64,000 nt of DNA from Smallanthus sonchifolius (lineage: Eukaryota; Streptophyta; Magnoliopsida; Asterales; Asteraceae): NCBI GenBank assembly GCA_023525975.1, contig CM042021.1:105631501-105695500 (forward strand). The letters are read 5' to 3'. The translations under genes and the position numbers were made by a program. Below the pieces are notes generated by a model that saw only the letters and a list, made by a program, of their open reading frames with translations, was not told where the DNA came from and searched no databases. Shown one piece after another: positions 10,012-20,950 of this stretch; within the stretch, counting starts at the first letter, position 1; every line of letters begins with the position of its first letter.

Positions 10012-10620
10012 CTTTCATTGTTTACACTCGACACGCCATGTCATTGAACTCTGTGTATTCTCACCCATTACTTTTGATATATTTTGACGCAATGGCGTTA
10101 GAACAATTTAGAAAGATATATACAACATTGCTGTATTTCTAATTTACTTCAAACAAAAACAACCAAATGCATTAGTGATAATAATAATTTATTGTAAAAT
10201 CTTGTATTTTATGCAACAAAAAAAAATAGTGTATTAGTATTCCAAATTGCAGCACTTGTGAGGCAAACCCACTAGGGTTGGAATCAATAGAATAACAATA
10301 GTCGTATTTCTTGTAAGATTAAAAACATAATTTTATAAAATAGAGGGTATATGTAATTTAAATTTTGGGTTAGATATATATGTAATTATGATTAAAAATA
10401 GAGGGATATATATAATTCTACATATAAACAAAACAAAAGCTAAAACATTGTGGAGCGGTCAACCTTGTTTTCCTTTAGTCAAACACTTTGAAGCATTTTT
10501 TATTTTCTTTTTTACTTAAACAAGCCTCTTAATTTACTCAACCATTTTTATCAGTCTTTGTTAAATAGAAGGCAACAGAAGCACTATTCAATCTGATAAA
10601 AAGCACTATTATTATTATTA

Positions 10621-10656
<36 letters not shown>

Positions 10657-11953
10657 AAAGCTTGTATTTTATGTCCAAAAGTAGAACATTAAGTTTCCAA
10701 TTTGTATACTTCTAGAATTTTAAAATAATACATTATTTACCCATGATAACATGTTCTTAATTAAAAAGAACGAGTGGATTATGCCTGCTCGTTACGGTGG
10801 TTCGTTTTAAAAAAAATTACATGAAAATGTAGATAAAAATTAGCGTGCCGCACCTGTATATTCGAAATTTTATAAAACATTATATTTGAAAAGAAACAAA
10901 ATCCGTTACATCAACTGAAAACTATAAAAACGAATATTGATACCGGTACCGATAATAACCATAGCGGCACCGATGTTGTTCGGTGGGTCTATGTTCCGTC
11001 CATCACGCTACCGGTACGATAACAAAAGAAGACCTATTTCGAATACAACTCCATTTTTAACAAAATTTATACCAGAATATCGAGTATTAATATTTAAACA
11101 CAGTCGCGCACTAGGTTTTTATAGAAAAGGTAATGAACATAAGTTATCAGAGAAAAATCAAATTCGTAAAAAATAAATGGATTAAAGGCGTATATTATAT
11201 ATAGTATAGGGTGAAACTGAAACTGAAACTTAAGAAAAAAAAAGAAGCGTATAGTACACTCATTGCATAGGAGTGTCACCCCTTTGTAAATTGCATAATA
11301 TATAATCCTTATTTTAATAAATCACTAACTATTATGTCATGTGTCATTTTTTTATGCACCTAATTTTGAGTTTTCTCGCCCCTCTCTTCTACTTACAATC
11401 AATCACTTTGATTCCTAAAATTACTCCCCTGATCCCATTAGTTAATTTCCATTCAATCTGTGCTTTCCTTCTTTTCTATATACCCAAATGAATTTAAAAA
11501 AAGTGTAATAACTTTATAGTTTTGTAAGAAAAATGATTGTTGTCCATATCCATTAGTTAACAACTTTGTTTGATTCCAAATTATGTTTCTAAACTCACAA
11601 TAATCACTTTGAAAACACGAATCCAAACACTTGTGAATAATTAATATTAGATACAAAATGTGACATATTTCTTGAACCAGTCTTGAAACGTGAAACCTTA
11701 ATGTACCAGTAATGAAAAATATATAAGTGTATTATAAATTGTATTCTTTTAATGATTTACTCTGTGTAATAACTGCGTTCTAACCTAGTTATATACCAAT
11801 TTTATAATTCACGTTCTAAATAATATCTATCACGTAACGGTAGTAAAAGCTTCTCTGATATTAATTGAATTAATAAAAAAATAAAACTATTTTTGAAATA
11901 TTTTTATACCAAAACAAAAAAGGCAATAAAAAATATCCAATAACTTTACTAAA

Positions 11954-11960
<7 letters not shown>
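10012..11960. other. AT-rich unassigned region
   Basis: About 1.9 kb without a convincing gene. It contains an (ATT)n tract at 10608-10655. A stretch near 10825-10890 (GTAGATAAAAATTAGCG, TGTATATTCGAAATTTT) belongs to the decayed repeat seen several times at 53430-54420. CCGGTACCGATAATAACC-like words lie at 10940-11020. The open frames here are short and of random composition. Confidence 0.6.

Positions 11961-12003
<43 letters not shown>
11961..12003. repeat. TA microsatellite
   Basis: About 21 TA units immediately left of the first MITE. Confidence 0.95.
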
Positions 12004-12005
<2 letters not shown>

Positions 12006-12402
12006 TAGGGAATAGATCATTTAAAAACTCTTAAATATTTTGATAACTCGTCAAAAATTCAATCAAAACCATTTTTTTGTTTTTACTATTTTTATTGTTA
12101 GAATACAACATAAAAAATGAATTTATATATGTAAATTTACATGTCTTCATATATTAAAAAGAATACACTTGTATAAGTTTATCACTTACATATGTGTAAG
12201 TGATTATCATTTACACATGTATATAATTTTTTTTAAGGATAATTTATAGAGAAGTGATGAATTAATTGAAAAGATAAATCATTTTTATGTTATATTTTAA
12301 TAATAAAGATAGTGAAAACAAAAAAAATGGTTTTAATTAGTTTTTTTACGACTTCTCGTGAGTTCTCACGTATTTATAAGTTCTCATTTGAACCTAACCA
12401 TA
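12006..12402. mobile_element. Inverted-repeat MITE 1 in TA repeats
   Basis: The left arm (GAATAGATCATTTAAAAAC, then AACTCGTCAAAAATTCAATC) is mirrored in the right arm by GTTCTCATTTGAACCTAACC preceded by a TTTTTTACGACTTCTCGTG stretch. Arms are about 130 bp and diverged. The centre carries TTACATATGTGTAAG and TTTACACATGTATA palindromes. It sits between TA tracts, so a TA target duplication is likely but cannot be delimited. Confidence 0.7.
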
Positions 12403-12410
12403 TATATATA

Positions 12411-12644
12411 TATGGAATTGATCATTTGAGAACCTACATATGTGTAAGTGATTATCATTTACACATGTATATAATTTTTTTAAGGATAATTTATAGAGAA
12501 GTGATGAATTAATTGAAAAGATAAATCATTTTTTATGTTATATTTTAATAATAAAGCTAGTGAAAACAAAAAAAATGGTTTTAATTAGTTTTTTGACGAC
12601 TTCTCGCGAGTTCTCACGTATTTATAAGTTCTCATTTGAACCTA

Positions 12645-12648
<4 letters not shown>
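12411..12648. mobile_element. MITE 2, deletion derivative of MITE 1
   Basis: The right 200 bp nearly repeat MITE 1 word for word (TAAGGATAATTTATAGAGAAG onward). The left arm is reduced to ATTGATCATTTGAGAACC, joined directly to the central palindromes. It ends CATTTGAACCTAACCC before a long TA tract. Confidence 0.7.

Positions 12649-12713
<65 letters not shown>
12649..12713. repeat. TA microsatellite
   Basis: About 32 TA units between MITE 2 and MITE 3. Confidence 0.95.
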
Positions 12714-12715
<2 letters not shown>

Positions 12716-12910
12716 AATGGATCATTTGAGAACTTCTAAATATTTTGAGAACTCACGAGAACTCGTCAAAAATCCAATCAAAACCTTTTGTTTTGTTTTT
12801 ACTACCTTTATTACTAGAATACAACATAAAAAATGAATTTATATATTTAAATTTAAAAAAAGTTACACATGTGTAGGTTTACCACTTACACATGTGTAAG
12901 TGTTTACCAC
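12714..12910. mobile_element. MITE 3, left half only
   Basis: Starts GGAATGGATCATTTGAGAAC and follows the left arm of MITE 1 to the central palindromes (TTACACATGTGTAGG, ACTTACACATGTGTAAGTG). The right arm is missing; a TA tract and the next inverted-repeat element follow. Confidence 0.65.
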
Positions 12911-12925
12911 GTATATATATATATA

Positions 12926-14981
12926 GGGATTGTATTAAATGAAAACCCTATGTTATTATGAAAACCCAAAAACTCCATATAAGCCACATATTCTTTTTTG
13001 AGTATTTTATCTTGTGGCAATTATTAAAGCTAAGTTTTTTTATTTTTAATTGAAAAAACATGTGGTCCATATTTATTACAGGGGTATAAAAGTAATTACA
13101 TTTTTTGTTTCTTTTTAATTATATCATAACTAAATCTACATTTTCATTTTTTTATGAAACCAATGAAGAACACGTTATTTACACATGTGTAAAAACCAAA
13201 TAAACATTGTAATAATCAATATAAACATGAATAAAAACCCAAAAACAAGGTTTATGAATCTAAAACATATCCATAAAACCAATAATTACACTGTATATAC
13301 AAAATAAAATCAAATACACATAAGTAAGAACTCTTTACACAAGTGTAAATTCAGTTTACACTGTGTAAAAAATCAAATACACATGTTTAAAAATCTAATA
13401 CATGTGTGTAAAAATCAAGCCCTATTTGTAAAATCAAACTAAAAAACCCAAATATCAACCCTTACTTGGGAAATGTTAAGAAATCTCGTAGGTCTTGAGA
13501 AACGTCTGTAGAACTTGAACCCACTTCACTTTTTGATCTTGAACCCAGATCTTGAAAGCAAAATAATTATATTCATCACTTATGCAAATCATTTAGTAAA
13601 ATCATATAGTTGAAAAACATAGGTATGAATTAAGATTTCCTTATTGTTTTTTGATGAAAATAATTAAACAAATCAATTGGTTCACACATGTTTAGATCTG
13701 AGTCAATATAAAAACACATAAATAACAATTCTTTACACATGTATAAATTCAGTTTACACTTGTGTAAATTCAAATATGGGTTTTTCAACATGTTCAGATC
13801 TGAATTCACATAACCATATGAATAAAAACCCAAATCTAGAAGTGTATCAAAACTTAGGCATTGAGTATTCATCTTTTTTACCGACTTCCACAAGGCTGCA
13901 AGGTAGAATGCAAAAAGGTAAAACAAAAGGCATTTGTTAAAACCATATAGCTGAAAATTAACTATGACAAATATGGATTCTTGCTTCAAATAATTATATC
14001 CATCACTTGTGCAAGTCATTTAGAAAAATCATATTGTTGAAAAACATAGGTATGAATTAAGATTTCCTTATTATTTTTTAATAAAAATAATTAAACAAAT
14101 CAATTGGTTGTTTAATTAAGGGAATTAACTTAAAACAAGTACAATCAAACATGGTGAGCGTATGTAATCAGTTGGAAACAAAATTGAAATTAGATATCGT
14201 ATCTTGAACTTCAAAATCAATAAAATCATGCATGAAAACTTCAAAAATATTGTCTCATTAATTTACTTACTTTCCCAATCAGAAAGTCCTTAAATCAAAT
14301 CAACAAAAAAGTAAAAATGAATTTTGATAAGTGTATTACTATTAGTTTACCTCTTTAGATCTTCTTCTGGAGAAGTTGAAGGGGCCGGCCACATCGACCA
14401 AGAGTGTTAATTATTATGGAAATCCCAATCAAGGTTTATGTATTTATAACCTGCGCATAATTAACCCACCGATCGAACCCAGATCTGCAGTTTTCTTCAG
14501 CCCCACCACCATCCACCCACCGATCAAACCAAAATTGAAAAAATTACATAGCATTAAGAACCTGCGCATAATCCACCTACCGATCGAACCCTGAAAACCT
14601 AACCAGATCAGCAACAAGTCTGGCTTGAATAATAGCCAAGAAGCACGGTAGCGTTTGAAGTAATAAAGAATCCTTTATGTTCATATTGTTGGCTTCATCG
14701 TTGTTCACGTCGGTTAAGAGAGCGTTGAATGGATCTTGTGTGTTTAGAAAGAGAGAGAGCATGTTTTGTGTGTTTAGAGAGAAAGAGAAGGATATGAATG
14801 GATCTTGATCTGATTTTGAAAAGATGAAATTGGTAGGTTTAATCTTTAAAGAGAGAGAATGAGAAAATGACACTTCTGCCCCTCATGAATAAAAATAAAC
14901 AAGAAAACCAAAAAAAATTGCGTGGCTCATATGAAGTTTTGGGGTTTTCACAATAGCATAAGGTTTTTATTTGATACAACC
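12926..14981. mobile_element. 2.06-kb inverted-repeat element flanked by TA tracts
   Basis: The left end GGGATTGTATTAAATGAAAA and reversed right end GGTTGTATCAAATAAAAACC continue as inverted repeats for about 75 bp (AAAACCCAAAAACTCCATAT against AAAACCCCAAAACTTCATAT). Both ends abut TA tracts, so the target was probably TA. The interior holds a direct repeat of about 120 bp (13552-13672 and 13978-14100, 426 bp apart), several TTACACATGTGTAA-like palindromes, and a ACCCACCGATCGAACCC stretch at 14465-14590. No transposase is visible, so it is non-autonomous. Confidence 0.7.
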
Positions 14982-15003
14982 TATATATATATATATATAT
15001 ATA
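14982..15003. repeat. TA microsatellite
   Basis: About ten TA units at the right border of the inverted-repeat element. Confidence 0.9.
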
Positions 15004-15547
15004 CACTAGATATGGAGAATGACATTTAAATATAAACTTAAATTAAAAGTGACTAGTTTAGTATGATAGAGGCAAATCATGTATAAAAAAAATTAATTTT
15101 AATAACCACCATCAAATCTCTAAATTAACTCTCTCTCGTCTCTCCTTTATCCTAACTTACGGTAAAAAATTCAAAAAAACTACATATATGTAGCAATAAA
15201 AAATCAAACATGTTCAACAATGAACTACGATGAAATTGATAATTAGTATAACTAATTTATTCAAATGAAATAGTTACATACATGTAACAACATGATCTAA
15301 GTATATGAAACTTGATAAGTTACATATATGTAGTTTATATAAGGATAAAGAAAGATGATACGAGATGAAGAACACGAATAAAAAAACTACTAACAAGGGT
15401 TACATATATGTAACTACATGATTTACATATATGTAGCTTGATAAATTACATATATTTAACTAATATAGTTTACACACACATATATATATAGCTTATACAA
15501 GGATGAAGAAGATGATAAGTAATGAAAAACATATATGTAAAAAATTG
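15004..15547. other. AT-rich stretch with repeated TACATATATGTA palindromes
   Basis: No gene. The 12-bp palindrome or close variants occur at about 15181, 15274, 15323, 15403, 15422, 15446 and 15527, irregularly spaced. This is a different word from the ACATGTGT palindromes in the MITEs to the left. Borders of any element could not be set. Confidence 0.55.
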
Positions 15548-16732
15548 GGCAGGTCCGCTAAGGTCTTGACGCATGGCAATGGTGGCGGACCGCTAGCCGG
15601 TTCGATAAAGGTCCTCCAGCCGCAAAAAGTGGGCAGGTCCGCTAAGGTCTTGACGCGTGTAGGGCTGACGCATACAGGGTGGTAGCGGACCGCTACCCCC
15701 TTTGTAACGGTCCGTTACGGGACCAAAGTTTGTCTATAAAAGAAAATCACGAGCTCAACCATTTATGCAATCTCAACACACACAAACACCTTCAGTACAC
15801 ACACACACACATTCAAACTCTGATTCATGGATTCCAAAGCTTCGGTCCGCATCCGAAAGTCCGGTTTCTTGCAATTCATCTGCAAACTGTCGTAGATAGT
15901 ACCGAGTTAAGGTTTCTAATACCCTAAGGTTCCATGATGCAAAACTAAGATAGGGATGTTGATTATAATAATATTGGATATGAGCTAGGGTATTTTTGAC
16001 ATGTTGATGTTTGTAGTAATTCTTAAGGACGTGCTCTGAAGTGAGTTCCTCTAAACAATTCTCGATGAAAATATTGTTTTCAAATGATTTTGTTAAGATC
16101 TATATGTTATCCTATGTATATATACCCGTAAATAATGCTTATTACGACCGAGGTTGTGTGGGACTGACGGGCGAGACTAATCCTCTCGTTACTGATTGGT
16201 ACTTGTGATGCCAATAACCTGTGAGTCACCAGTATATATATAATAAAATCTCAGAGTCATTATGTAGCTACTGGGTGGGGATTGGGATGGATGGATGTTA
16301 GACCCAGCCCAAGTGGGGTCATGGGGTGTTTGGTATCATGGATACAATTTGTAAAAACATAGTTTTGTTTATGAACTCGCCAGCTTTGTGCTTATCCAAA
16401 TGTTTTAAATATTTTTTAGCACAGGTGACCACTAGTTAGTAGTTTGGCATTCCAGGGCTATCCAGGTGGTGTACAGGTGCAAGGTTTTCACGACTGCGGA
16501 TTGACTGAGAGCGGGTTCATATGGGACCATAAGGCTTGGGTTGGTGGCTGGTTCTTGGAACTATAAGGCCAGTGGGATAGGTTCCTGTTAGGAACCATGT
16601 TTTGTAAATCAGACAATTTCTAGTTTGAAAAACAATGTTAATATAATAATATAAGTTTATGGTTTTAGTCTTCAGATATGTGTTTCTGTATCAACGTCAC
16701 CGTAACCAGTATCTGGGAACTGGGGTATGACA
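15548..16732 (+). mobile_element. 5' LTR of gypsy element T1
   Basis: The right border GGGGTATGACA is followed by a clean primer site. The left border is uncertain: no TGTCATACCCC is seen, and the start was set at a duplicated TGGGCAGGTCCGCTAAGG block (15547 and 15631). TATAAAAG at 15735-15742 is a good promoter TATA box. Upstream lie palindromic words (TAGCGGACCGCTA, TAACGGTCCGTTA). GAAGTGAGTTCC at 16039 and TTTTTTAGCACAGGTG near 16430 could be a splice donor and acceptor. The 3' portion reappears at 22605-23016. Confidence 0.75.
15735..15742 (+). promoter_or_regulatory. TATA box of T1 LTR
   Basis: TATAAAAG preceded by several CGGWCCG palindromes and followed by a pyrimidine/CA-rich leader (CACACAAACACC). 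This is the expected pol II promoter of the LTR. Confidence 0.6.
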
Positions 16733-16734
16733 AA

Positions 16735-16752
16735 TTGGTATCAGAGTCGTAA
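16735..16752 (+). other. Primer-binding site (tRNA-Met type)
   Basis: TTGGTATCAGAGTCG lies two bases after the LTR end and matches the initiator-tRNA-Met complement used by plant gypsy elements, with one difference late in the site. Confidence 0.85.
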
Positions 16753-16963
16753 TTTAAGTGATTTAGATACTGATAAGAGGTTAGTATCTAGACTTAAACT
16801 AGAGCTATGAGGATAGCTGGAATGCCATAAGTCGTAACTTGAGATGTTGATAATCATTATGATATATAACGGGTGATATCAAGAAAACAGATAACTAATT
16901 GCATTTTTACGAAATATCTTTAATTTCTGATTTTCTGGAATATAACCATATATACGAATTCTG

Positions 16964-17640
16964 ATGTCATACATCTGTGTGTATAGATATCAATTGGCTG
17001 GAAAAGGAAGAGGTCGAACTCCTGTTATTAGGTCCCATAAGCTGATAAACAAAGACACCGATACTAACGTCCACCATGAGACCAATACCAACAATCACAC
17101 GGAACCTCATGCTGAGGAAGTAATCATGTCTGAAACACAAGTCCAAGAAGTAGTGGTCGGTGAGGTCACTACAGCACTGCGAACCACGTTACCTGGACCC
17201 ACTGAGGAACCATTAACACCGTTGGAACTAAGGGGAATGTTAATCATAGTTCCATGACGAGAATTGAGAATCATGAAGGATGCAATTACAAGTCCTTCGG
17301 AGGATGTAATCCAAAGCCATTTGACGGCAAGAAGGGTGCTATTGATACCACTCAGTGGATCACCAAAATGGAGGTCGTTATAAAACTCAGTGAATGCATA
17401 AGTGATCAGGCAGTTAAATTTGCTGCCAATTCTTTTGAGACTACAACATTGGACTGGTAGGAATCAGTGAAACAGGCCAAAGGTGAGCATGTCATTGACA
17501 ACATGAGATGTAATAAGTTTAAGGAGTTGGTTTTACAATGATTTTGTCCTCAAAACGAGCTTGACAAGATTGAGGAAGAATATCAGCATTTGGAGGCTGG
17601 AAACATGACACATCAGGAATATGCAACAAAGTTTGACGAA
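16964..17640 (+). pseudogene. gag of gypsy element T1 (broken, 3' part lost)
   Basis: Capsid-type gag. The start region reads LAGKGRGRTPVIRSHK; a TTG at 16994 sits where a Met might be expected. A frameshift near 17230 moves the frame to NHEGCNYKSFGGCNPKPFDG, and a typical gag core follows (TTQWITKMEVVIKLSECISD, QAVKFAANSFETTTLDW). TAG at 17458 replaces the Trp expected after DW. A TGA follows near 17539, before FCPQNELDKIEEEYQHLEAG. Homology stops at about 17640 in HQEYATKFDEMS, where Athila-like sequence takes over. Zinc knuckle, protease, RT and integrase are all missing. Confidence 0.85.
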
Positions 17641-18505
17641 ATGTCTAACTAGTGCCACATCTGAGAATGTGCCACCAACTAAAGGAATAAAGAGAACATT
17701 CAAGCCACACATACCTTACCCAGGAAGACTGGTGAAGCAAAGGACTGACGAACATTATGAGAAATTCATCGAGCTCCTAAGCCAAATCCATGTTAACCTA
17801 CCTTTTCTAGATATAATACAACAAATTCCCAAGTTTGGACGATTCTTGAAGGACTTCCTCATTAACAAGAGAAACATGGAAGAAGCAGTTAAAATAACTA
17901 AGGAATGTGTCGCTCTCGTCGAAAGATGCCTTCCGAAAAAACTCTCTGATCCCGAAAAATTTTCTCTACCATGTTCTATCGGACCACTACCGTTGACTTT
18001 CTCTCTTGCTAATTTGGGAGCAAGTGTGAATGTAATGCCTTACAATATGTTCAGAAATTTGAAAATTAGAAATCCGCAACCTGTCAAAGCAACTATTGAA
18101 CTTGCGGATGGTATTATCAAGTATCCTATGGGGGTTATCGAGAATTTACTGGTAAAAGTTGGCAAGTTTGTCTTCCCTGCCAACTTCATGGTTTTAAAAA
18201 TGGGACCCGACTATTCTGTGCCTTTCATTTTGGGTCACCCATTTCTTGCTACTGCTAGAGCAATCATCGACATGAACGAAGGTATTCTAACACTTCGTGT
18301 TAGGAAACAATCGGTAACCTATAACATTGGGGGTAATGAATGTCTATCTAATGATCCCTTTGAAATTGCACAATTCATTGACACTAATCTGGATTACCAA
18401 CTAAAGAAAGCTAAAGAAATCAATCAAGGAAAAAACCCGATCTTGGTAATGACCTCAACAACACTAACTGGATTGATAACTTTTGGGACTAGCAGCCTAA
18501 TTTAA
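17641..18505 (+). pseudogene. Athila-like gypsy protease region
   Basis: The open frame (formally 17621-18505) contains IPYPGRLVKQRTDEHYEKFI, FLKDFLINKRNMEE, LPKKLSDPEKFSLPCSIG, LGASVNVMPYNMFRNL, ELADGIIKYPMGVIENLLVK and FILGHPFLATARAIIDMNEG. These are the consecutive blocks of Athila/Tat-type aspartic protease, which would mature the polyprotein. The catalytic DLGAS triad reads NLGAS here (residue 131 of the frame), so the active-site Asp is lost although about 290 codons stay open. The first 10 codons come from the T1 gag side of the junction. No reverse transcriptase follows; the frame ends at 18505 and enters 3' non-coding sequence, so most of pol has been deleted. Confidence 0.85.
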
Positions 18506-20028
18506 CAAGGAAAAGGATTTTCAAGGAAGGAATGGGAGATACGAGGGAGATCTGAAACCCCCACCCGAAGAAAGACTGATGAAGCACGTATGGGTCCGAC
18601 AAATGACCGTTAAATAAATGTGGCGCTTTTGGGAGGCAACCCGATGATCATAAATAAATTGAGAAGTTGGTGCATACGGTAGAAAACATGGACCTCATGT
18701 TTGATTTTCCAAGTTTAAGTTTCTCGTACTTCCGCCTCCAGGTATGCCTTCTCGATACTAGGACCCTAGTAGCTTAAATACTATCTTTTATTTTCCGTTT
18801 TATGTTTTTCTTTGTGTATCAGGTAGCATAACATCACCACGTAGTCTCTCTATTTCCTTGAGGAATTTTTCTCCACCTCTACAAGCTTGGGGGCCGACAA
18901 ATTACTTCAAGTTTTGGTGTAACATTGACGACAGCCGCAAGCATTGGCCATAGGTTATACACCGAATTGACCGAGGGAGTACCAGTTTCTTTTTCCTTAA
19001 AACCTCATGCATTTAACTTCATGCATAACACTTCATTACATGCATTTGTACATTGAGGGCAATATACAGTTTTAAGTGTGGGGTGGGAAATTGAGATTCA
19101 TCACTAATTTGTTTCCTCAAAACAGTAAAACTAAACTTATGATTATCTACCAATTTGACTAAAACTTTATTTTCACCAAAACTTTGTTTTCTTTAAAAAA
19201 CCCTAAAAAAATTTGAAATTTTTTCAAAAACTTTAAAAAGAATATAAACCTCTTTGAGTTCGCGCTTAAATGAACTAAAAGGAATAAATGAAAACAGGGC
19301 AAGTAGAAACAAATGGATATTATGCATAACAAATCACTAAAACCTATCCCATCCGTTTTTCATATGAGAATAATCTAAGCATTTCATGAGCATCACTATC
19401 ATATTTTCGCATACTCTTTCGTCTGACATATTGAGTGATTTTTTAGAACGAATTTTATACATAATTACAACTTGTATGAATTATACATATCAAAACCATG
19501 AACTACTAATTTTATGGAAATGATTGAGTCACCTAAGACTTTATTACCCTTCAACTATCCTTTAAATTTGTCGTTCATTCAACCCAAATACTGCCTAGAT
19601 AGCCCTGTGAGCCTTAGCCTTTTTCTTTTCTACTACCCATTACCCACTAATCCCAAACCAGCTTTCGTAAACACCGGTTATTGGCTAACTGTCTTTAAGA
19701 TGGAGAATCATTAGTTTATCTTGTTACGTTATTTAAAGTATGCAACCGTTAAGACAATTCAGAAAACATCTGACTCACTCAAGGAATTGTAATACATAAA
19801 AGAAAGTGGATGTATTAGGGGGGAAAAAGGTCGAACGATCTACAAGGAAGATATTGAAAAATATTTCAAGAAAATTGAGGAAGTGGAATTATTGTAGAAT
19901 CAGTCTTGATGTTATGTAATTAAAAATATAATAAAAAATAAAATAAAATAATAAGAGTTGGACTTTTACCGTGAGACCTTAAAGAGTTAGAATGCATTCT
20001 TTTGATTTTCATTTGCTTTCTTGTATTC
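18506..20028 (+). other. Athila-like 3' non-coding region
   Basis: Recognisable words of Athila 3' regions appear in order: TTTTGGGAGGCAACCCGATG near 18628, and CATTGAGGGCAATATACAG followed by TTTTAAGTGTGGGGTGGG near 19051-19089. The short open frame at 19514 is AT-driven and has no recognisable content. No env-like gene was identified. Confidence 0.6.
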
Positions 20029-20406
20029 ATGTCGCAAAGCCTGGATTACCACCCGAACTTCGAGAAAAAAGTGTTTGAAGCAACATTCGATGTAAGGAAA
20101 TGGTGGAACAAGCAAAAACAATTACCACCATTATGTGGCTTGTCAAAATGCGCCGCCAAGAGAAGAGCCAAAAGATATGGCAAATGTGTAAAATGTGGCA
20201 ACCGGAGCCACGAAGGAAAGTGCAGCAAGAATCAAACTTATTCCCAACATGAGTATTCAAATCTGATCAAAGTGGGTGCTATTAGGTTAAAAGCTGAGAG
20301 AACCATACGAAAAGGCAGTAATGTGTATTACGCAGTGAAGGGAGAGTTGAATATGATTAGAAGTATCTGTCTTGGCAATCTAACCATAAACGAGCCCTCA
20401 GATTAG
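20029..20406 (+). CDS. 125-codon basic Cys-rich protein in Athila 3' region
   Basis: ATG at 20029 begins MSQSLDYHPNFEKKVFEATF. A tryptophan pair (KWW) is followed by a basic Cys-rich centre: CGLSK, CAAKRRAKRYG, then CVKCGNRSHEGKC. The Cys/His spacing is C53-x2-C56-x4-H61-x3-C65, one residue short of a classic retroviral zinc knuckle, with an Arg/Lys patch just before it (residues 44-49). A hydrophilic C-terminal half ends NEPSD. The frame is uninterrupted. It sits 545 bp upstream of the LTR, where Athila elements may carry an extra gene. An Arg-rich patch plus Cys finger also resembles small nucleic-acid-binding proteins of plant flexiviruses. Function is inferred as nucleic-acid binding only; the relationship is uncertain. 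Confidence 0.55.
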   Translation: MSQSLDYHPNFEKKVFEATFDVRKWWNKQKQLPPLCGLSKCAAKRRAKRYGKCVKCGNRSHEGKCSKNQTYSQHEYSNLIKVGAIRLKAERTIRKGSNVYYAVKGELNMIRSICLGNLTINEPSD

Positions 20407-20950
20407 TTATACCTTCACTATCTGAATACTGTAGAAGGAGCCGCTAGTATTTTCCAATCTTAAGCCAATAAGCCTTAGCCATGTGTCCTACATTAGCTAC
20501 AACCCCTTTAAACCTTTTAAAAACCCAAAAAAAAATTCATCTTCACCCTTTATTTTCCCTTTTTAGCCACATTACAACCCTTTTTATGCCCTCTTGATTC
20601 ATTCATATTACTTAGTTAGTTGGTGGAGACTTGATTTGCATACAAGCTTATGACCATTGCATAATTCGATTCGAGCTTGTGTGTTCTGCTTGACTTACAT
20701 TATCCATATACAACCCGAGAGTCGAGGGAACATTATGAGGAGTGAATGAATATGCATAATTGAAGTTCTAGTAGGATTGTCATGGATTCCCTCATCCTAA
20801 ACATAGAAAAGCACAAAAATAGAATAAGTGACTCATAAGTTTTCCATCCACTTGCTTGGAGCTTATTTTCTTTTCTTTAAGTTTTTAGTTATGGGTCTAA
20901 TTATGCATGAGTTTGCTTGAGGACAAGCAAACTCTAAGTGTGAGGTATTA
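20407..20950 (+). other. Athila-like pre-LTR spacer
   Basis: Non-coding. It contains TTTGCTTGAGGACAAGCAAA, a near-palindrome (20910-20930) typically seen just before Athila/Tat 3' LTRs, then a CTCTAAGTGTGAGGTATTA segment up to the LTR start. Confidence 0.6.

Noticed and set aside
12636..12836. Frame encoding a run of Tyr-Ile
   Set aside because: Translation of a TA microsatellite.
13630..14019. 129-codon minus-strand frame
   Set aside because: Lies inside a non-autonomous inverted-repeat element, crosses its internal direct repeat and has low-complexity AT-driven composition.
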